Shown: positions 1 to 10,506, counted from the stretch's first letter. The stretch: 24,718 nt of DNA from an uncultured bacterium (GCA_905214225.1 CAJMLL010000035.1:1-24718); one strand, 5' to 3'. The notes: generated from the sequence alone by a model not told the origin. Translations and numbers: made by a program.

Positions 1-45
1 TGAATTGCCGGCAGGTCCGGGGATTTCCTATTATATTATAACCGG

Positions 46-312
46 TTATTTATTCCATTCCGCCTGGTCGCAGAACACGATAATATCGTCACGGACTTCG
101 ATGTATCCGTTTTTGATATCGGCTGTCCTGACTTTTGAGCCGTCTTCGCGGATTTTCAGGGATCCGTTTTCGGCCAGTAGTTTGCAGCACCACTCGTGTC
201 CGGGAAGGAATCCTTCTGAACCGCTGATTGTCCGTACGGTAACGGAATTTACATCACCGGAGTAGAATAATTCTTCCGGAGTCATTACCTCTACTTTTAC
301 TTTACGAGCCAT
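46..312 (-). CDS. atpC: ATP synthase epsilon subunit, short form
   Basis: Epsilon subunit of the F1 part of ATP synthase, the central-stalk protein that sits on gamma and contacts the c ring. The 88 residues match the N-terminal beta-sandwich domain (VEVMTPEELFYSGDV near the start, then SGSEGFLPGHEW). The usual protein is about 130-140 residues; here the C-terminal two-helix domain, which in other bacteria inhibits ATP hydrolysis, is absent. Reading on past the TAA stop in the same frame gives only a few codons before another stop, so this is not a simple late nonsense mutation. It is the last gene of the atp operon, 47 nt after atpD. No terminator is seen in the 45 bases that remain before the window edge. 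Identity is firm from sequence and position. Confidence 0.93.
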   Translation of the reverse strand: MARKVKVEVMTPEELFYSGDVNSVTVRTISGSEGFLPGHEWCCKLLAENGSLKIREDGSKVRTADIKNGYIEVRDDIIVFCDQAEWNK

Positions 313-359
313 TTCGATTCCTCCGCATTATATACTCTCAGAGCGTTTCGGCCTCTTGC

Positions 360-2752
<2,393 letters not shown>

Positions 2753-2771
2753 ACTTCACACCTGCCTTCCT

Positions 2772-4292
2772 TTACTGTTCAATCTCCTTCTTAAACTGCT
2801 CCTTAAACGCGCTGATTCCCTTTACCAGAGACTTCTCCGCCTTTTCTGTCAGGTCGCCGGTCTCATGGATTTCCTGCGCGATTTCCGGATAACGGTCGTT
2901 CATATACGGATAGAACTCCTCTTCGAAACGTCCCAGTCTCTCATTTGGAATTTCATCCAGCATATCGTGAATGGCCGCATACAGGATCATAACCTGATCG
3001 GCGACATCCAACGGATGATACTGAGGCTGACGCAGAATCTGCATCAGTGTGGCGCCGTGCTCCAGACTCTTCTTTGTGGCCGGATCTACATCCGATCCGA
3101 ACTGTGCAAAGGACTGCAGCTCACGGTACTGGGACAGGATCAGCTTGATCTTGGATGAAACTTTCTTCATGGCCTTGATCTGTGCTTTTCCTCCTACACG
3201 GGATACGGAAATTCCGGCATTGATGGCCGGACGCTGTCCAGAGAAGAACAGCTCCGATTCCAGGAAGATCTGTCCGTCGGTGATGGAAATTACATTGGTC
3301 GGAATGTAGGCGGAAATGTCTCCTGCCTGCGTCTCAATCAAAGGAATTGCCGTCATCGAACCGCCGCCCAGTTCGTCAGAAAGCTTTGCGGCACGTTCCA
3401 GAAGTCTGCTGTGCAGATAGAAAACGTCTCCCGGATAAGCTTCACGCCCTGGCGGTCTTCTCAGGAGCAGGGACATTGCACGGTATGCCACCGCGTGCTT
3501 GGACAGGTCATCATAGATGATCAGCACATCCCTTCCCTTATACATAAAATACTCACCCAGCGCGCATCCTGCGTACGGGGCAATGTACTGCATCGGCGCT
3601 GCGGCACTGGCCGTTGCGGATACAATCGTGGTGTAATCCATGGCACCGTGGTCTTTCAGTGTCTGCATCAGCTGTGCAACCGTGGACTGTTTCTGTCCGA
3701 TTGCGACATAAATGCAGATCATATTCTTTCCCTTCTGGTTCAGAATCGTATCGACAGCCAGAGCGGTCTTTCCGGTCTGACGGTCTCCGATGATCAGCTC
3801 ACGCTGACCCTTTCCGATAGGAACCATGGAGTCGATGGCCTTGATTCCTGTCTGCATCGGCTGCTCTACCGGCTGTCTGTCCAGAACACCCGGTGCCGGG
3901 CACTCAACCGGGCGGGATTCTTCCGTATGAATGGCAGCGCCTCCGTCAATCGGACGGCCCAGCGCGTCAACAACACGGCCGATCATTTCTTCACCGACCG
4001 GCATCTGCACAACCTGTCCCGTCGGCTTGACGATGTCGCCCTCGCCGATTTCATAGTCATCGCCCAGAATTACGGCTCCGACATTATCTTCCTCCAGATT
4101 CAGGGCCATGCCGTACACATCATGCGGGAACTTCAGCAGTTCTCCGGACATGCAGTTACGCAGGCCGTAAACTCTGGCGATTCCGTCTCCGACCTGCATG
4201 ACGCGGCCGAAATCGGAAACATCTAATTCACTACTGTAATTTTCTATTTCGTTTTTTATTAATGTACTGATCTCATCAGGTTTTAAATCCAT
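2772..4292 (-). CDS. atpA: ATP synthase alpha subunit
   Basis: Non-catalytic nucleotide-binding subunit of F1. Domains in order: N-terminal beta barrel ([19 protein letters not shown]), the nucleotide-binding domain with Walker A GDRQTGKT at residues 169-176, and the C-terminal helical bundle. The segment [23 protein letters not shown] and the arginine-finger-containing [16 protein letters not shown] are intact. The length, 506 residues, is normal. It is preceded by atpH with a 60-nt gap and followed closely by atpG. The start has GGAAGATC upstream and the N-terminus ([19 protein letters not shown]) matches the family. Confidence 0.98.
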   Translation of the reverse strand: MDLKPDEISTLIKNEIENYSSELDVSDFGRVMQVGDGIARVYGLRNCMSGELLKFPHDVYGMALNLEEDNVGAVILGDDYEIGEGDIVKPTGQVVQMPVGEEMIGRVVDALGRPIDGGAAIHTEESRPVECPAPGVLDRQPVEQPMQTGIKAIDSMVPIGKGQRELIIGDRQTGKTALAVDTILNQKGKNMICIYVAIGQKQSTVAQLMQTLKDHGAMDYTTIVSATASAAAPMQYIAPYAGCALGEYFMYKGRDVLIIYDDLSKHAVAYRAMSLLLRRPPGREAYPGDVFYLHSRLLERAAKLSDELGGGSMTAIPLIETQAGDISAYIPTNVISITDGQIFLESELFFSGQRPAINAGISVSRVGGKAQIKAMKKVSSKIKLILSQYRELQSFAQFGSDVDPATKKSLEHGATLMQILRQPQYHPLDVADQVMILYAAIHDMLDEIPNERLGRFEEEFYPYMNDRYPEIAQEIHETGDLTEKAEKSLVKGISAFKEQFKKEIEQ

Positions 4293-4352
4293 AACGATCT
4301 TCCTCCCCGACTTTCCAGGCTTATCTCCGCCGCATCATTCAGATGGCTTCCG

Positions 4353-4895
4353 TTAAAGCGATCCGTTCTGAATCTTCTCGTGCAGCTCTTCCAGACGGCT
4401 TCTCAGCGAAGCGTCCATCAGCTGATCTTCCGCGTAAATTTTCACGCCGCCAATCAGACTCTTGTTAATCCGATTATGCAGCCTGATCTTCTTATGATAG
4501 AAGTCTGAAATCTCGCGGTTAAAGCGGTCCATCTCATCATCGCTCAGCGGAACGGCAGATTCAATCACGCCCTCACCGACGTTCTTCTCATGGTCATCAA
4601 TTGCGTCGTACTCTTTCACGATCTGGTGGAACAGCGCGACACGGCCTTTATCTACCAGCAGACAGAGGAAATTCTCATTGATATCGGTAATCTTATTTTT
4701 GAAAATCTCGTCTATCTTCTGTTTTTTAATGACCTTAGAGATCGCCGGATCCTGCAGAAATCTGCAGAACATTTTATTGTCATTGAATATGCTCTCCAGC
4801 TGGTGAAGCTCATCCCGGACTTCTCCGGTATTCTTGCTGTCGATTGCGGCACCGTACAAGCCTCTCGCGTATACTTCAGCGATTGCAATTTCCAT
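4353..4895 (-). CDS. atpH: ATP synthase delta subunit
   Basis: Delta subunit (OSCP homologue) that joins the peripheral b stalk to the top of alpha3beta3. The 180 residues show the usual order: an N-terminal helical domain (YARGLYGAAIDSKNTGEV, then FLQDPAISKVIKKQKIDEIF) and a C-terminal domain with the conserved end, here SLIGGVKIYAEDQLMDASLRS. Length is normal. It sits between atpF, 26 nt upstream, and atpA. Sequence conservation is low in this family, but the IGG and D-S-R motifs and the operon position make the call safe. Confidence 0.95.
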   Translation of the reverse strand: MEIAIAEVYARGLYGAAIDSKNTGEVRDELHQLESIFNDNKMFCRFLQDPAISKVIKKQKIDEIFKNKITDINENFLCLLVDKGRVALFHQIVKEYDAIDDHEKNVGEGVIESAVPLSDDEMDRFNREISDFYHKKIRLHNRINKSLIGGVKIYAEDQLMDASLRSRLEELHEKIQNGSL

Positions 4896-4921
4896 AGCCG
4901 TTTCACCTCTTCCGGATCCGG

Positions 4922-5425
4922 TTACTTCTTCTCACCGGCATCCTTCAATACTTTATCGATGATCTCCTTATGGTCTTCAGGAGTAATTTCCTTCTCCATA
5001 ATTCTGCCGGCTGCTTCTACGGCCAGATCGCCGACTTCCCTGCGCAGCTGGCGTCTTGCAGCCTGCTGCTGACGCTCAATTTCCTGCTGCGAGCGCATAA
5101 CTGCCTGATGCGCCTGTTCATTGGCTTCGTCGACAATGCGGTCCGCCTGCACTCGTGCCTCTTTACGGGCATCCTGAATGATCTGACGTCCCTCTTCCTC
5201 TGCACCGGCAATCTGTTTCTCATAAGCCTTCAGCTTCTTCTCCGCTTTCCGGCTCGTCTTACTTGCGTGATCCAGTGTATCCTGTACAGACTTGCTTCTG
5301 GCTTCCATGTAATTATGCACTTTCTCGAAGAAGAAGTGCTTCAGGATGCCGAACAGCACCAGGAAGGTGATGATCGCAAACAGGAAATTCCAGTTGAATT
5401 CAAACAATCCCTGTGTAACTTTCAT
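4922..5425 (-). CDS. atpF: ATP synthase b subunit
   Basis: Peripheral-stalk subunit of Fo. It has one N-terminal membrane helix (about residues 9-32, WNFLFAIITFLVLFGILKHF) followed by a long charged helix, predicted coiled coil to about residue 145, rich in Lys, Glu, Gln and Arg. The 167 residues are typical. The start is set by GAAGGAGGTCAGAGG directly ahead of the ATG. The gene begins 123 nt after atpE, an unusually wide gap for this operon, filled by a large hairpin (see 5452-5528). Confidence 0.96.
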   Translation of the reverse strand: MKVTQGLFEFNWNFLFAIITFLVLFGILKHFFFEKVHNYMEARSKSVQDTLDHASKTSRKAEKKLKAYEKQIAGAEEEGRQIIQDARKEARVQADRIVDEANEQAHQAVMRSQQEIERQQQAARRQLRREVGDLAVEAAGRIMEKEITPEDHKEIIDKVLKDAGEKK

Positions 5426-5451
5426 CCTCTGACCTCCTTCATATTACTCTG

Positions 5452-5528
5452 TAGACAAAAGCCAGACCGGCAAGGAAACGCCGGGTACATCCGTCCCGGA
5501 AACTCCTGGCCCGGCTGCCTTTTGTCTA
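5452..5528 (-). repeat. Large hairpin between atpE and atpF
   Basis: A perfect 10-bp inverted repeat (TAGACAAAAG at 5452-5461, CTTTTGTCTA at 5519-5528) encloses 57 GC-rich nt with further pairing potential (CCGGC/GCCGG and CCGGG/CCCGG). In the transcript it lies after the atpE stop and before the atpF ribosome binding site. The closing arm contains only four T, so it would be at most a weak terminator; a role in mRNA processing or in raising c-subunit output is inference. Its symmetry is direct from the sequence. Confidence 0.75.
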
Positions 5529-5548
5529 TATACTGTGCATTGAATACA

Positions 5549-5773
5549 CTAAATCTTGGCTAAAAGAATCAGTGCGACAACGAATCCTAATACCAGCGCG
5601 GTCTCCATGATGGCCATGGCGACGATCATGTAAGCAACCATCTTGTTGCTCATTTCCGGCTGACGGGAAATTCCGTGCATCGCTCCGTTTGATACAATAC
5701 CTTGTCCAATTCCTACACCCATTGCGGCAAGACCCATGCAGAGTCCTGCACCGATTGCGATAAGTCCACCCAT
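5549..5773 (-). CDS. atpE: ATP synthase c subunit (rotor ring)
   Basis: Membrane subunit that forms the rotating c ring of Fo and carries the translocated ion. The 74 residues make two hydrophobic helices joined by the polar loop ISRQPEMSNK (about residues 35-44). The ion-binding glutamate is E57 in IMETALVLGF. Q24 in helix 1, at the spacing seen in Na+-translocating c subunits, and T58 after the glutamate are both present, but the Tyr found five residues after the glutamate in the Ilyobacter protein is Leu here. AGGAGG precedes the ATG by 7 nt, inside the end of atpB. Identity certain; ion choice unresolved. Confidence 0.97.
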   Translation of the reverse strand: MGGLIAIGAGLCMGLAAMGVGIGQGIVSNGAMHGISRQPEMSNKMVAYMIVAMAIMETALVLGFVVALILLAKI

Positions 5774-5775
5774 TA

Positions 5776-6573
5776 TTATGCCTCCTGTTCAGCTGATTTC
5801 AGCTCACGTTTCTGTTGACGGCGCAGCTTCTTCTGTCTGCGCTTCTCTGCTGTCTCGGGCATCTCTCCGGCAAGAGCGCTGTTCAGGTTGACAGCAGTCA
5901 ATACAGTAAAGATATACGCCTGAATGACTGGTTCGAAGATATCGAAGAAGCAGTTCAGAGGAATTCCGGTCACGCACCTTAAGATCGGCACGGAGCAGAA
6001 TTTCAGACTCAGCTTGCCCATGAACGCCAGCCACATGTCGACGACGACCATGCCGCCGAAGATGTTTCCGAACAGTCGCAGTGCAAGCGTTACCGGGAAT
6101 GTAATGTCACTGATAATATTCATGACGATCATGAACGGATACGGATCCGTCTGCTCACGCAGTCGTCCTCTGAAGCCCAGGTGTTTTACCGAGCTGACCT
6201 GAATGATCAGGAAGGACATCAGCGCAAGGGCGGCGGTAACGTTCAGATCCGCTGTTACCGGGCGCAGTCCGAGAAGTCCCAGACTGTTGGCAAACAGCAG
6301 AAAGATGATCAGCGTTCCCAGGTACGGTGCGTATACATCTCCTGTTTCTTTGCCGAGATTCGTGTGTGCAAAATTATAGATAAACCCGACGATGGTCTCT
6401 GCAACTGCCTGTTTCCCTTTTGGGACCGGTTTCAGATTGCTTCCCATCCAGATGCCGAGTATCGATAAGATCACGCAGATCAGAATCTCAAAGCAGACAC
6501 TCTCACTCAGAAAGACGTGACCATTTCCGAACGTGAGGATAATCCTCGGTCCGATATGATTTAAATCAATCAC
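5776..6573 (-). CDS. atpB: ATP synthase a subunit (GTG start)
   Basis: Stator channel subunit of Fo. The essential arginine is seen in TLALRLFGNIFGGM (R166 from the chosen start), and the last helices carry VIQAYIFTVLTAVNL. I chose the GTG at 6571-6573 because GGAGG lies 7 nt upstream (6581-6585) and the following VIDLNHIGPRI fits the family N-terminus; an upstream in-frame ATG at 6615 has no such site. The protein is 265 residues. It ends in an unusual run of about 28 charged, mostly basic residues (EKRRQKKLRRQQKRELK) beyond the last membrane helix. First gene of the operon, 2 nt before atpE; no atpI is seen upstream. Confidence 0.95.
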   Translation of the reverse strand: MIDLNHIGPRIILTFGNGHVFLSESVCFEILICVILSILGIWMGSNLKPVPKGKQAVAETIVGFIYNFAHTNLGKETGDVYAPYLGTLIIFLLFANSLGLLGLRPVTADLNVTAALALMSFLIIQVSSVKHLGFRGRLREQTDPYPFMIVMNIISDITFPVTLALRLFGNIFGGMVVVDMWLAFMGKLSLKFCSVPILRCVTGIPLNCFFDIFEPVIQAYIFTVLTAVNLNSALAGEMPETAEKRRQKKLRRQQKRELKSAEQEA

Positions 6574-6704
6574 GGCTTTCCCTCCTTTTTCCAGCAGAAT
6601 CCTGCGTTCGCGCACCCTGAAATACAGTTCTGCAGCACTGTTTCGGGAGTCACTGACGGAATCGGGAATCTGCAGCGGAGCTTTTCCTAACTTCGCTGAA
6701 AGCT

Positions 6705-6732
6705 ATTTTAATCATTTTGTTATGAAAGTAAA
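6705..6732 (-). promoter_or_regulatory. Candidate proximal atp promoter
   Basis: On the minus strand TTTACT (6727-6732) and TAAAAT (6705-6710) are separated by 16 nt, with a TG two bases ahead of the -10 element. It would give a leader of about 125 nt ahead of atpB. Spacing and boxes are fair but not strong. Confidence 0.4.
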
Positions 6733-6872
6733 GCGATAAAGTGACATCCACACAGAAACTACATATTGCTTATTTCTTCTTAATGGATTCCTAAGAATTA
6801 TTAAGTTGAAAAACGGGGATTTGCGTGAAACTTGTGATATACACAAATTTTTACCCGTAAATTTCCATGTAA

Positions 6873-6900
6873 ATTGTAAACCTAGTTATTTTTTTGACAA
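6873..6900 (-). promoter_or_regulatory. Candidate distal atp promoter
   Basis: TTGTCA (6895-6900) and TACAAT (6873-6878) on the minus strand, 16 nt apart, each one base off the sigma-A consensus. The -35 element is part of an inverted pair TTGACAA (6894-6900)/TTGTCAA (6919-6925), so TTGACA-type boxes face both ways here. Confidence 0.4.
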
Positions 6901-6941
6901 CAGCTTTTCTAGCATATATTGTCAATTAAGGAGTTTCTGTG

Positions 6942-6998
6942 ATGAAGTTACATAAAACACTCCCTTTCAAAGCCGAATTTTATGTAACTTCTGCATAG
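6942..6998 (+). CDS. Possible 18-residue peptide ORF overlapping a dyad
   Basis: ATG to TAG reads MKLHKTLPFKAEFYVTSA. AAGGAG lies 8 nt upstream, and a TTGACA/TATATT pair (6894-6920, 15-nt spacer) precedes it on the same strand, which would place the transcript start close to the ribosome binding site. Nearly the whole ORF lies within the inverted repeat at 6944-6991. No homologue is known to me and the reading frame could be chance; it is listed only because the translation signal is well placed. Confidence 0.2.
   Translation: MKLHKTLPFKAEFYVTSA
6944..6991. repeat. Perfect 14-bp inverted repeat
   Basis: GAAGTTACATAAAA (6944-6957) and TTTTATGTAACTTC (6978-6991) are exact reverse complements around a 20-nt centre. 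It lacks a T-run on either side, so it is not an obvious terminator. It could be an operator for a dimeric regulator or an RNA hairpin; the symmetry is certain and the function unknown. Confidence 0.8.
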
Positions 6999-7074
6999 TT
7001 TTCAATACATTTTGTGCTGCAGTCTATCATAGTGTTCTGATTTTTCTCCTGTTTTTCATTTTCTGACGGCAGAA

Positions 7075-7122
7075 AGAATAAGCTGCCCCGCCGGAATTTT
7101 TCCATGCGGGGCAGCTTATTCT
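7075..7122 (-). terminator. Terminator of the his operon
   Basis: A perfect 16-bp stem (AGAATAAGCTGCCCCG at 7075-7090 with its complement at 7107-7122) whose 16-nt loop has a further short GGAA/TTCC pairing. It begins 27 nt after the hisK stop on the transcribed strand and its closing arm ends in TTATTCTTTCT. Very stable; the U-tract is interrupted. Confidence 0.75.
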
Positions 7123-7148
7123 GATGCATATCATATTTTTTTCTCCGC

Positions 7149-8006
7149 CTACTCCGGCTTGAAATCCTGAAAGCGGTAATCCAGGAATTCCCTGTTATGG
7201 CAGTCGCTGGATAAGATCAGCGGGCATCCAAGTTTCTGAATCTGGTCCAGGAAAAAGAAATCCGGATAGGGCCTTGAACGGTATCCCTTTGCCATGCCGC
7301 CCATATTAATTTCAAACACCGGCTTTCCCTCTTCACCCAGAAAATCCGAAATCCCCTTCCGACGGACGCATCTCTGGGAGGCAATCTTCTCCAGAGCCGC
7401 CATTCCGCAGTCTCTGTACCACTCAGCCTTCTCGTCCCAGTAGTGCCCGCCTTCATTGAATTTGCAGACCAGATCGAAATGCCCGACGATGTCTGCGCCG
7501 GTTTTCTCCAGAACGTCCGCTTCCGTCTCAAAGTAACACTCCACGTAGTCTCTGACGCTTCCCCGGAAATGCTCTTCAATGGCGCGTTCCATGATTTCCG
7601 CCGTATCATCCACGCTGAAATAACCGCCGTCTTTCTTTACATAATGGGTGGAGCCGATGATGTAGTCATAGTCAAAGGCTTCTGCCGCCTTCATCCCGGT
7701 CTCTTTCAGCGAATCCTCTGCGTAGAGATCCTTTTCAATGCCCAGCCGGATGTCGATCTGCCCTTCATATTTCTCTTTCAGACCAAGGATTTCCTTCCGA
7801 TAGGCCTCTTCTCCCTCTGCCGTCATGCAGCAGTCCAGATCGTGAGGCGCAAAACTGTGTCCGGAGAAGCCCAGCAGCTGAAAATCAAGTTCAACTGCCC
7901 GCTTTACCATGTCTTCCGGCTTGTCTTTTCCATCACAGTACACCGAATGCGTGTGCAGATTATATTTTCCCGCCGGCCCGATCAGGCCGCGAATGCGTTC
8001 AGCCAT
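7149..8006 (-). CDS. hisK: Histidinol-phosphatase, PHP family
   Basis: Removes phosphate from L-histidinol phosphate, the step before the final oxidations of histidine synthesis. The 285 residues show PHP-family metal-site motifs: NLHTHSVYCDGK (H18, H20), GFSGHS (H50), the IEKDLY glutamate, GSTHYV, IVGHFDLV and a closing SSDCH. Length fits the HisJ/HisK type, unrelated to the HAD-type phosphatase of enterobacteria. AGGAGG is 7 nt before the ATG. It is the last gene of the operon, 18 nt after hisIE, and the context makes histidinol phosphate the likely substrate. The symbol hisK or hisJ is used for this family. Confidence 0.92.
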   Translation of the reverse strand: MAERIRGLIGPAGKYNLHTHSVYCDGKDKPEDMVKRAVELDFQLLGFSGHSFAPHDLDCCMTAEGEEAYRKEILGLKEKYEGQIDIRLGIEKDLYAEDSLKETGMKAAEAFDYDYIIGSTHYVKKDGGYFSVDDTAEIMERAIEEHFRGSVRDYVECYFETEADVLEKTGADIVGHFDLVCKFNEGGHYWDEKAEWYRDCGMAALEKIASQRCVRRKGISDFLGEEGKPVFEINMGGMAKGYRSRPYPDFFFLDQIQKLGCPLILSSDCHNREFLDYRFQDFKPE

Positions 8007-8024
8007 CTCTTCCTCCTGCTTCTG

Positions 8025-8729
8025 CTACTCCGATTTTCCTCCGTTTTCCGGAGAAACCGGCGCCGTCTCATAAGTCTGCTTCTTTTTCTGGTCGATCACG
8101 CGGCGTCTTGCCATCTCGTCCTCCACGTCGGAGAGCGGAATGCCCATCTCCGCCAGCATGACCATGACATGGTAGGCCAGGTCTGCCGTTTCATACACGG
8201 TCTCCCCCCGGTCGCCGGACTTTGCGGCGATGATGACCTCTGCCGCTTCCTCGCCGACCTTCTTCAGGATCTTATCGATGCCCTGATCGAACAGATAGGA
8301 AGTGTAGCTTCCCTCCGGCTTCGTCATTTTCCGCTCTTCCAGAAGTTCGTAGAGGGACTGCATCGTGATCTTTTTCTTTTCTTCCAGCTTCTTCTCTTCT
8401 TCTTCCACTTCGGTCAAAGGGTACTCGAAGCAAGATTCAGTCCCCATATGGCAGGCCGGGCCGTCTTTTCTGACCAGAACAGTAAGGGCGTCCCGGTCAC
8501 AGTCGGCGATAATTTTTACGATATGCTGGTAATTTCCGGATGTCTCTCCCTTATGCCAGTATTCCTGACGGGATCTGGACCAGAATACGGTCTGTCCGCA
8601 CTCCAGAGTCCTCCTCAGGCTTTCCCGGTTCATATAGGCAAGGGTCAGAACGCGCTTTGTCTCTGCGTCCTGGACGATTGCCGGAATCAGTCCTTTTTCA
8701 TCATATTTCAGTTCATCGATGGATACCAT
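8025..8729 (-). CDS. hisIE: Phosphoribosyl-AMP cyclohydrolase / phosphoribosyl-ATP pyrophosphatase
   Basis: Bifunctional enzyme for the second and third steps of histidine synthesis. The N-terminal HisI domain (about residues 1-110) has [27 protein letters not shown] and the metal-binding DCDRDA. A charged linker rich in Glu and Lys joins it to the C-terminal HisE domain (about 125-215) with [13 protein letters not shown] and [14 protein letters not shown] favour the ATG at 8729 because GGGAG lies 8 nt upstream; the ATG two codons earlier (8735) is only 2 nt from that site. Length, about 234 residues, is usual for the fused form. It follows hisF by 47 nt. Confidence 0.95.
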   Translation of the reverse strand: MVSIDELKYDEKGLIPAIVQDAETKRVLTLAYMNRESLRRTLECGQTVFWSRSRQEYWHKGETSGNYQHIVKIIADCDRDALTVLVRKDGPACHMGTESCFEYPLTEVEEEEKKLEEKKKITMQSLYELLEERKMTKPEGSYTSYLFDQGIDKILKKVGEEAAEVIIAAKSGDRGETVYETADLAYHVMVMLAEMGIPLSDVEDEMARRRVIDQKKKQTYETAPVSPENGGKSE

Positions 8730-8776
8730 GCTCATTACTCCCTTGTCCCGTGTTACTTTTGTCTCTGTTCAACGGA

Positions 8777-9553
8777 TTATTTCTCTGCGCGTCTGACCGG
8801 ACGGACCGGAATGCCTGCGGCTGCAAGCTGGTCTTTCAGATCGGCGATGGAAACTTCTCCGAAGTGGAAAATCGAGGCGGCCAATCCCGCGTCGATGTCC
8901 GGAATTTCTTTAAACAGCGTGATGAAGTCCTGAATGGAGCCTGCGCCGCCGGACGCGATGACCGGAACGTGCGCGATCTCTTCTACGGCCTTCAGCATCT
9001 CCAGGTCAAAGCCTTTTTTCACGCCGTCGGTGTCGATGCTGTTCAGCACGATTTCTCCGGCGCCCAGCTCCTGGCCCTTCGCGATCCACTCCAGGGCATC
9101 CATGCCGGTGTCTTCACGGCCGCCGCGGGTGAACACAGTGTAATGCCCGTCGGATCTCGCTGCGTCAACGGAAAGAACCACACACTGGTCGCCGTACTTC
9201 TCTGCGGCTTCTTTAATCAGATCCGGGTTCGCAATGGCGCCTGAGTTGACGGAAACCTTGTCCGCGCCGCACTTCAGGACCCGGTCAAAGTCATCGATGG
9301 TCCGGATGCCGCCGCCGACGGACAGTGGAATGAAAATGGTAGAGGCCACTTCTTTCAGAATGTCGGTGAAGAGCTGACGGCCCTCTGCGCTTGCGGTGAT
9401 GTCGTAGAAAACCAGCTCGTCAGCGCCGTGGTCACTGTAATATTTCCCCAGTTCCACCGGAGAGGATACATCGGATAAATCCTTAAAATTCACACCTTTC
9501 ACAACTCTTCCGTCCTTCACGTCCAGACACGGAATAATTCTTTTTGTAATCAT
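8777..9553 (-). CDS. hisF: Imidazole glycerol phosphate synthase, cyclase subunit
   Basis: Cyclase half of the HisH-HisF enzyme, which closes the imidazole ring and releases AICAR. A full TIM barrel of 258 residues. The catalytic aspartates are in IIPCLDVKDGRVVKG (D11) and VVLSVDAAR (about D130); phosphate-binding glycines are in SVGGGIRT and VIASGGAGS. The start has AGGGGC about 9 nt upstream. It is separated from hisA by an unusually long 201-nt spacer with three hairpins. Confidence 0.97.
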   Translation of the reverse strand: MITKRIIPCLDVKDGRVVKGVNFKDLSDVSSPVELGKYYSDHGADELVFYDITASAEGRQLFTDILKEVASTIFIPLSVGGGIRTIDDFDRVLKCGADKVSVNSGAIANPDLIKEAAEKYGDQCVVLSVDAARSDGHYTVFTRGGREDTGMDALEWIAKGQELGAGEIVLNSIDTDGVKKGFDLEMLKAVEEIAHVPVIASGGAGSIQDFITLFKEIPDIDAGLAASIFHFGEVSIADLKDQLAAAGIPVRPVRRAEK

Positions 9554-9590
9554 AATCGTCTGCCCCTTTTATCTTATGTTGAATAGAGAA

Positions 9591-9744
9591 CGCGGGAGAC
9601 CTGTTGATAAGATCTCCCGCGCAGAATTGGATTCTTGTATTTTTATTTTTGTCTGCCCCCGCTGTGCCGCCCGCCGTTTTACAGGTCTGCGGCCTTTCCC
9701 TGATGCAGGGGAAATTCTATCTGTGATCAGCAGATTTTCTGCTG
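9591..9744 (-). repeat. Three hairpins in the hisA-hisF spacer
   Basis: Between hisA and hisF lie, in transcript order, CAGCAGA/TCTGCTG with a 3-nt loop (9728-9744), a TTTCCCTG/CAGGGGAAA stem with one bulge (9695-9714), and a perfect 9-bp CGCGGGAGA/TCTCCCGCG stem (9591-9599 with 9613-9621). None is followed by a T-run on the minus strand, so terminators are unlikely; mRNA processing or stability sites are possible. The motif GGGGCAGAC occurs twice in this spacer, the second time as part of the hisF ribosome binding site. Confidence 0.6.
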
Positions 9745-9754
9745 CCCGCTTTCA

Positions 9755-10477
9755 TTACTCGTCGAACTCGCGGATGACTTCACCGATGTCCAGAGCGCCT
9801 GTGTACAGTGCACGTCCGATGATGGCTCCGTCCACGCCGATCTCTGCCAGCGCGCCCAGATCGTCCATGCTGGAAATTCCGCCGGATGCGATGATGTCGA
9901 TGTAGCCGCCGTAATCGGAAACCAGCTTCTTATACAGCTCCAGATTGGTGCCGCCCATCGCGCCGTCCTTGGAAATATCCGTCGTGATGATGGTATGACA
10001 TCCGTCGTCGATCAGGGTTCTGACCAGCTCATCGATCGTAACCTTGGTAACCTCTGTCCATCCGTTGATCGATACGTTGGCGCCGGAAATATCGATGCCG
10101 ACGGCAACGTTGTCTCCGTGCTTCTTGATCATGCGTGCGGTGAATTCCGGATCCTTGATGGCCATCGTTCCGATGATGACGCGCAGAGCGCCTACAGAAG
10201 CATAGTCTGTAATAATCTCTTCATTACGGATGCCGCCGCCGATTTCCACCAGCAGATCGGTTTCTTCGATAATTTCCTTTACCGCAGAAAAATTAGGCTG
10301 TGTTCCGTCAATTGCTCCGTCCAGATCGACGACATGCAGATACTGTGCACCCGCATCCTGGAACTCCTGCGCAATATCCAGCGGATGCTCGCTGTAAACC
10401 GTCTTCTTGCTGTAATCTCCGCGAAGCAGACGAACCACATTGCCGCCCTGCAAATCGATAGCTGGAAAGATCTTCAT
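9755..10477 (-). CDS. hisA: ProFAR isomerase
   Basis: Isomerises ProFAR to PRFAR, the fourth step of histidine synthesis. A TIM barrel of 240 residues related to HisF. D8 in FPAIDLQGGNVVRLLRGDY is the catalytic base; the second aspartate is in VAVGIDISG. Phosphate-binding glycines are in VEIGGGIRN and IIASGGISSM. AGGAGG lies 11 nt before the ATG, slightly far but the only good site. It starts 29 nt after hisH. Confidence 0.97.
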   Translation of the reverse strand: MKIFPAIDLQGGNVVRLLRGDYSKKTVYSEHPLDIAQEFQDAGAQYLHVVDLDGAIDGTQPNFSAVKEIIEETDLLVEIGGGIRNEEIITDYASVGALRVIIGTMAIKDPEFTARMIKKHGDNVAVGIDISGANVSINGWTEVTKVTIDELVRTLIDDGCHTIITTDISKDGAMGGTNLELYKKLVSDYGGYIDIIASGGISSMDDLGALAEIGVDGAIIGRALYTGALDIGEVIREFDE

Positions 10478-10506
10478 TGTTAAAACAACCTCCTGTAACC
10501 TGAGGC

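Larger units (their letters stand above)
6574..7148. other. Non-coding gap between atp and his operons
   Basis: AT-rich stretch without a gene of normal size. It holds candidate minus-strand atp promoters (6705-6732 and 6873-6900), an overlapping plus-strand TTGACA/TATATT pair, a perfect 14-bp inverted repeat with an 18-codon ORF (6942-6998), and the his operon terminator (7075-7122). Confidence 0.7.
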
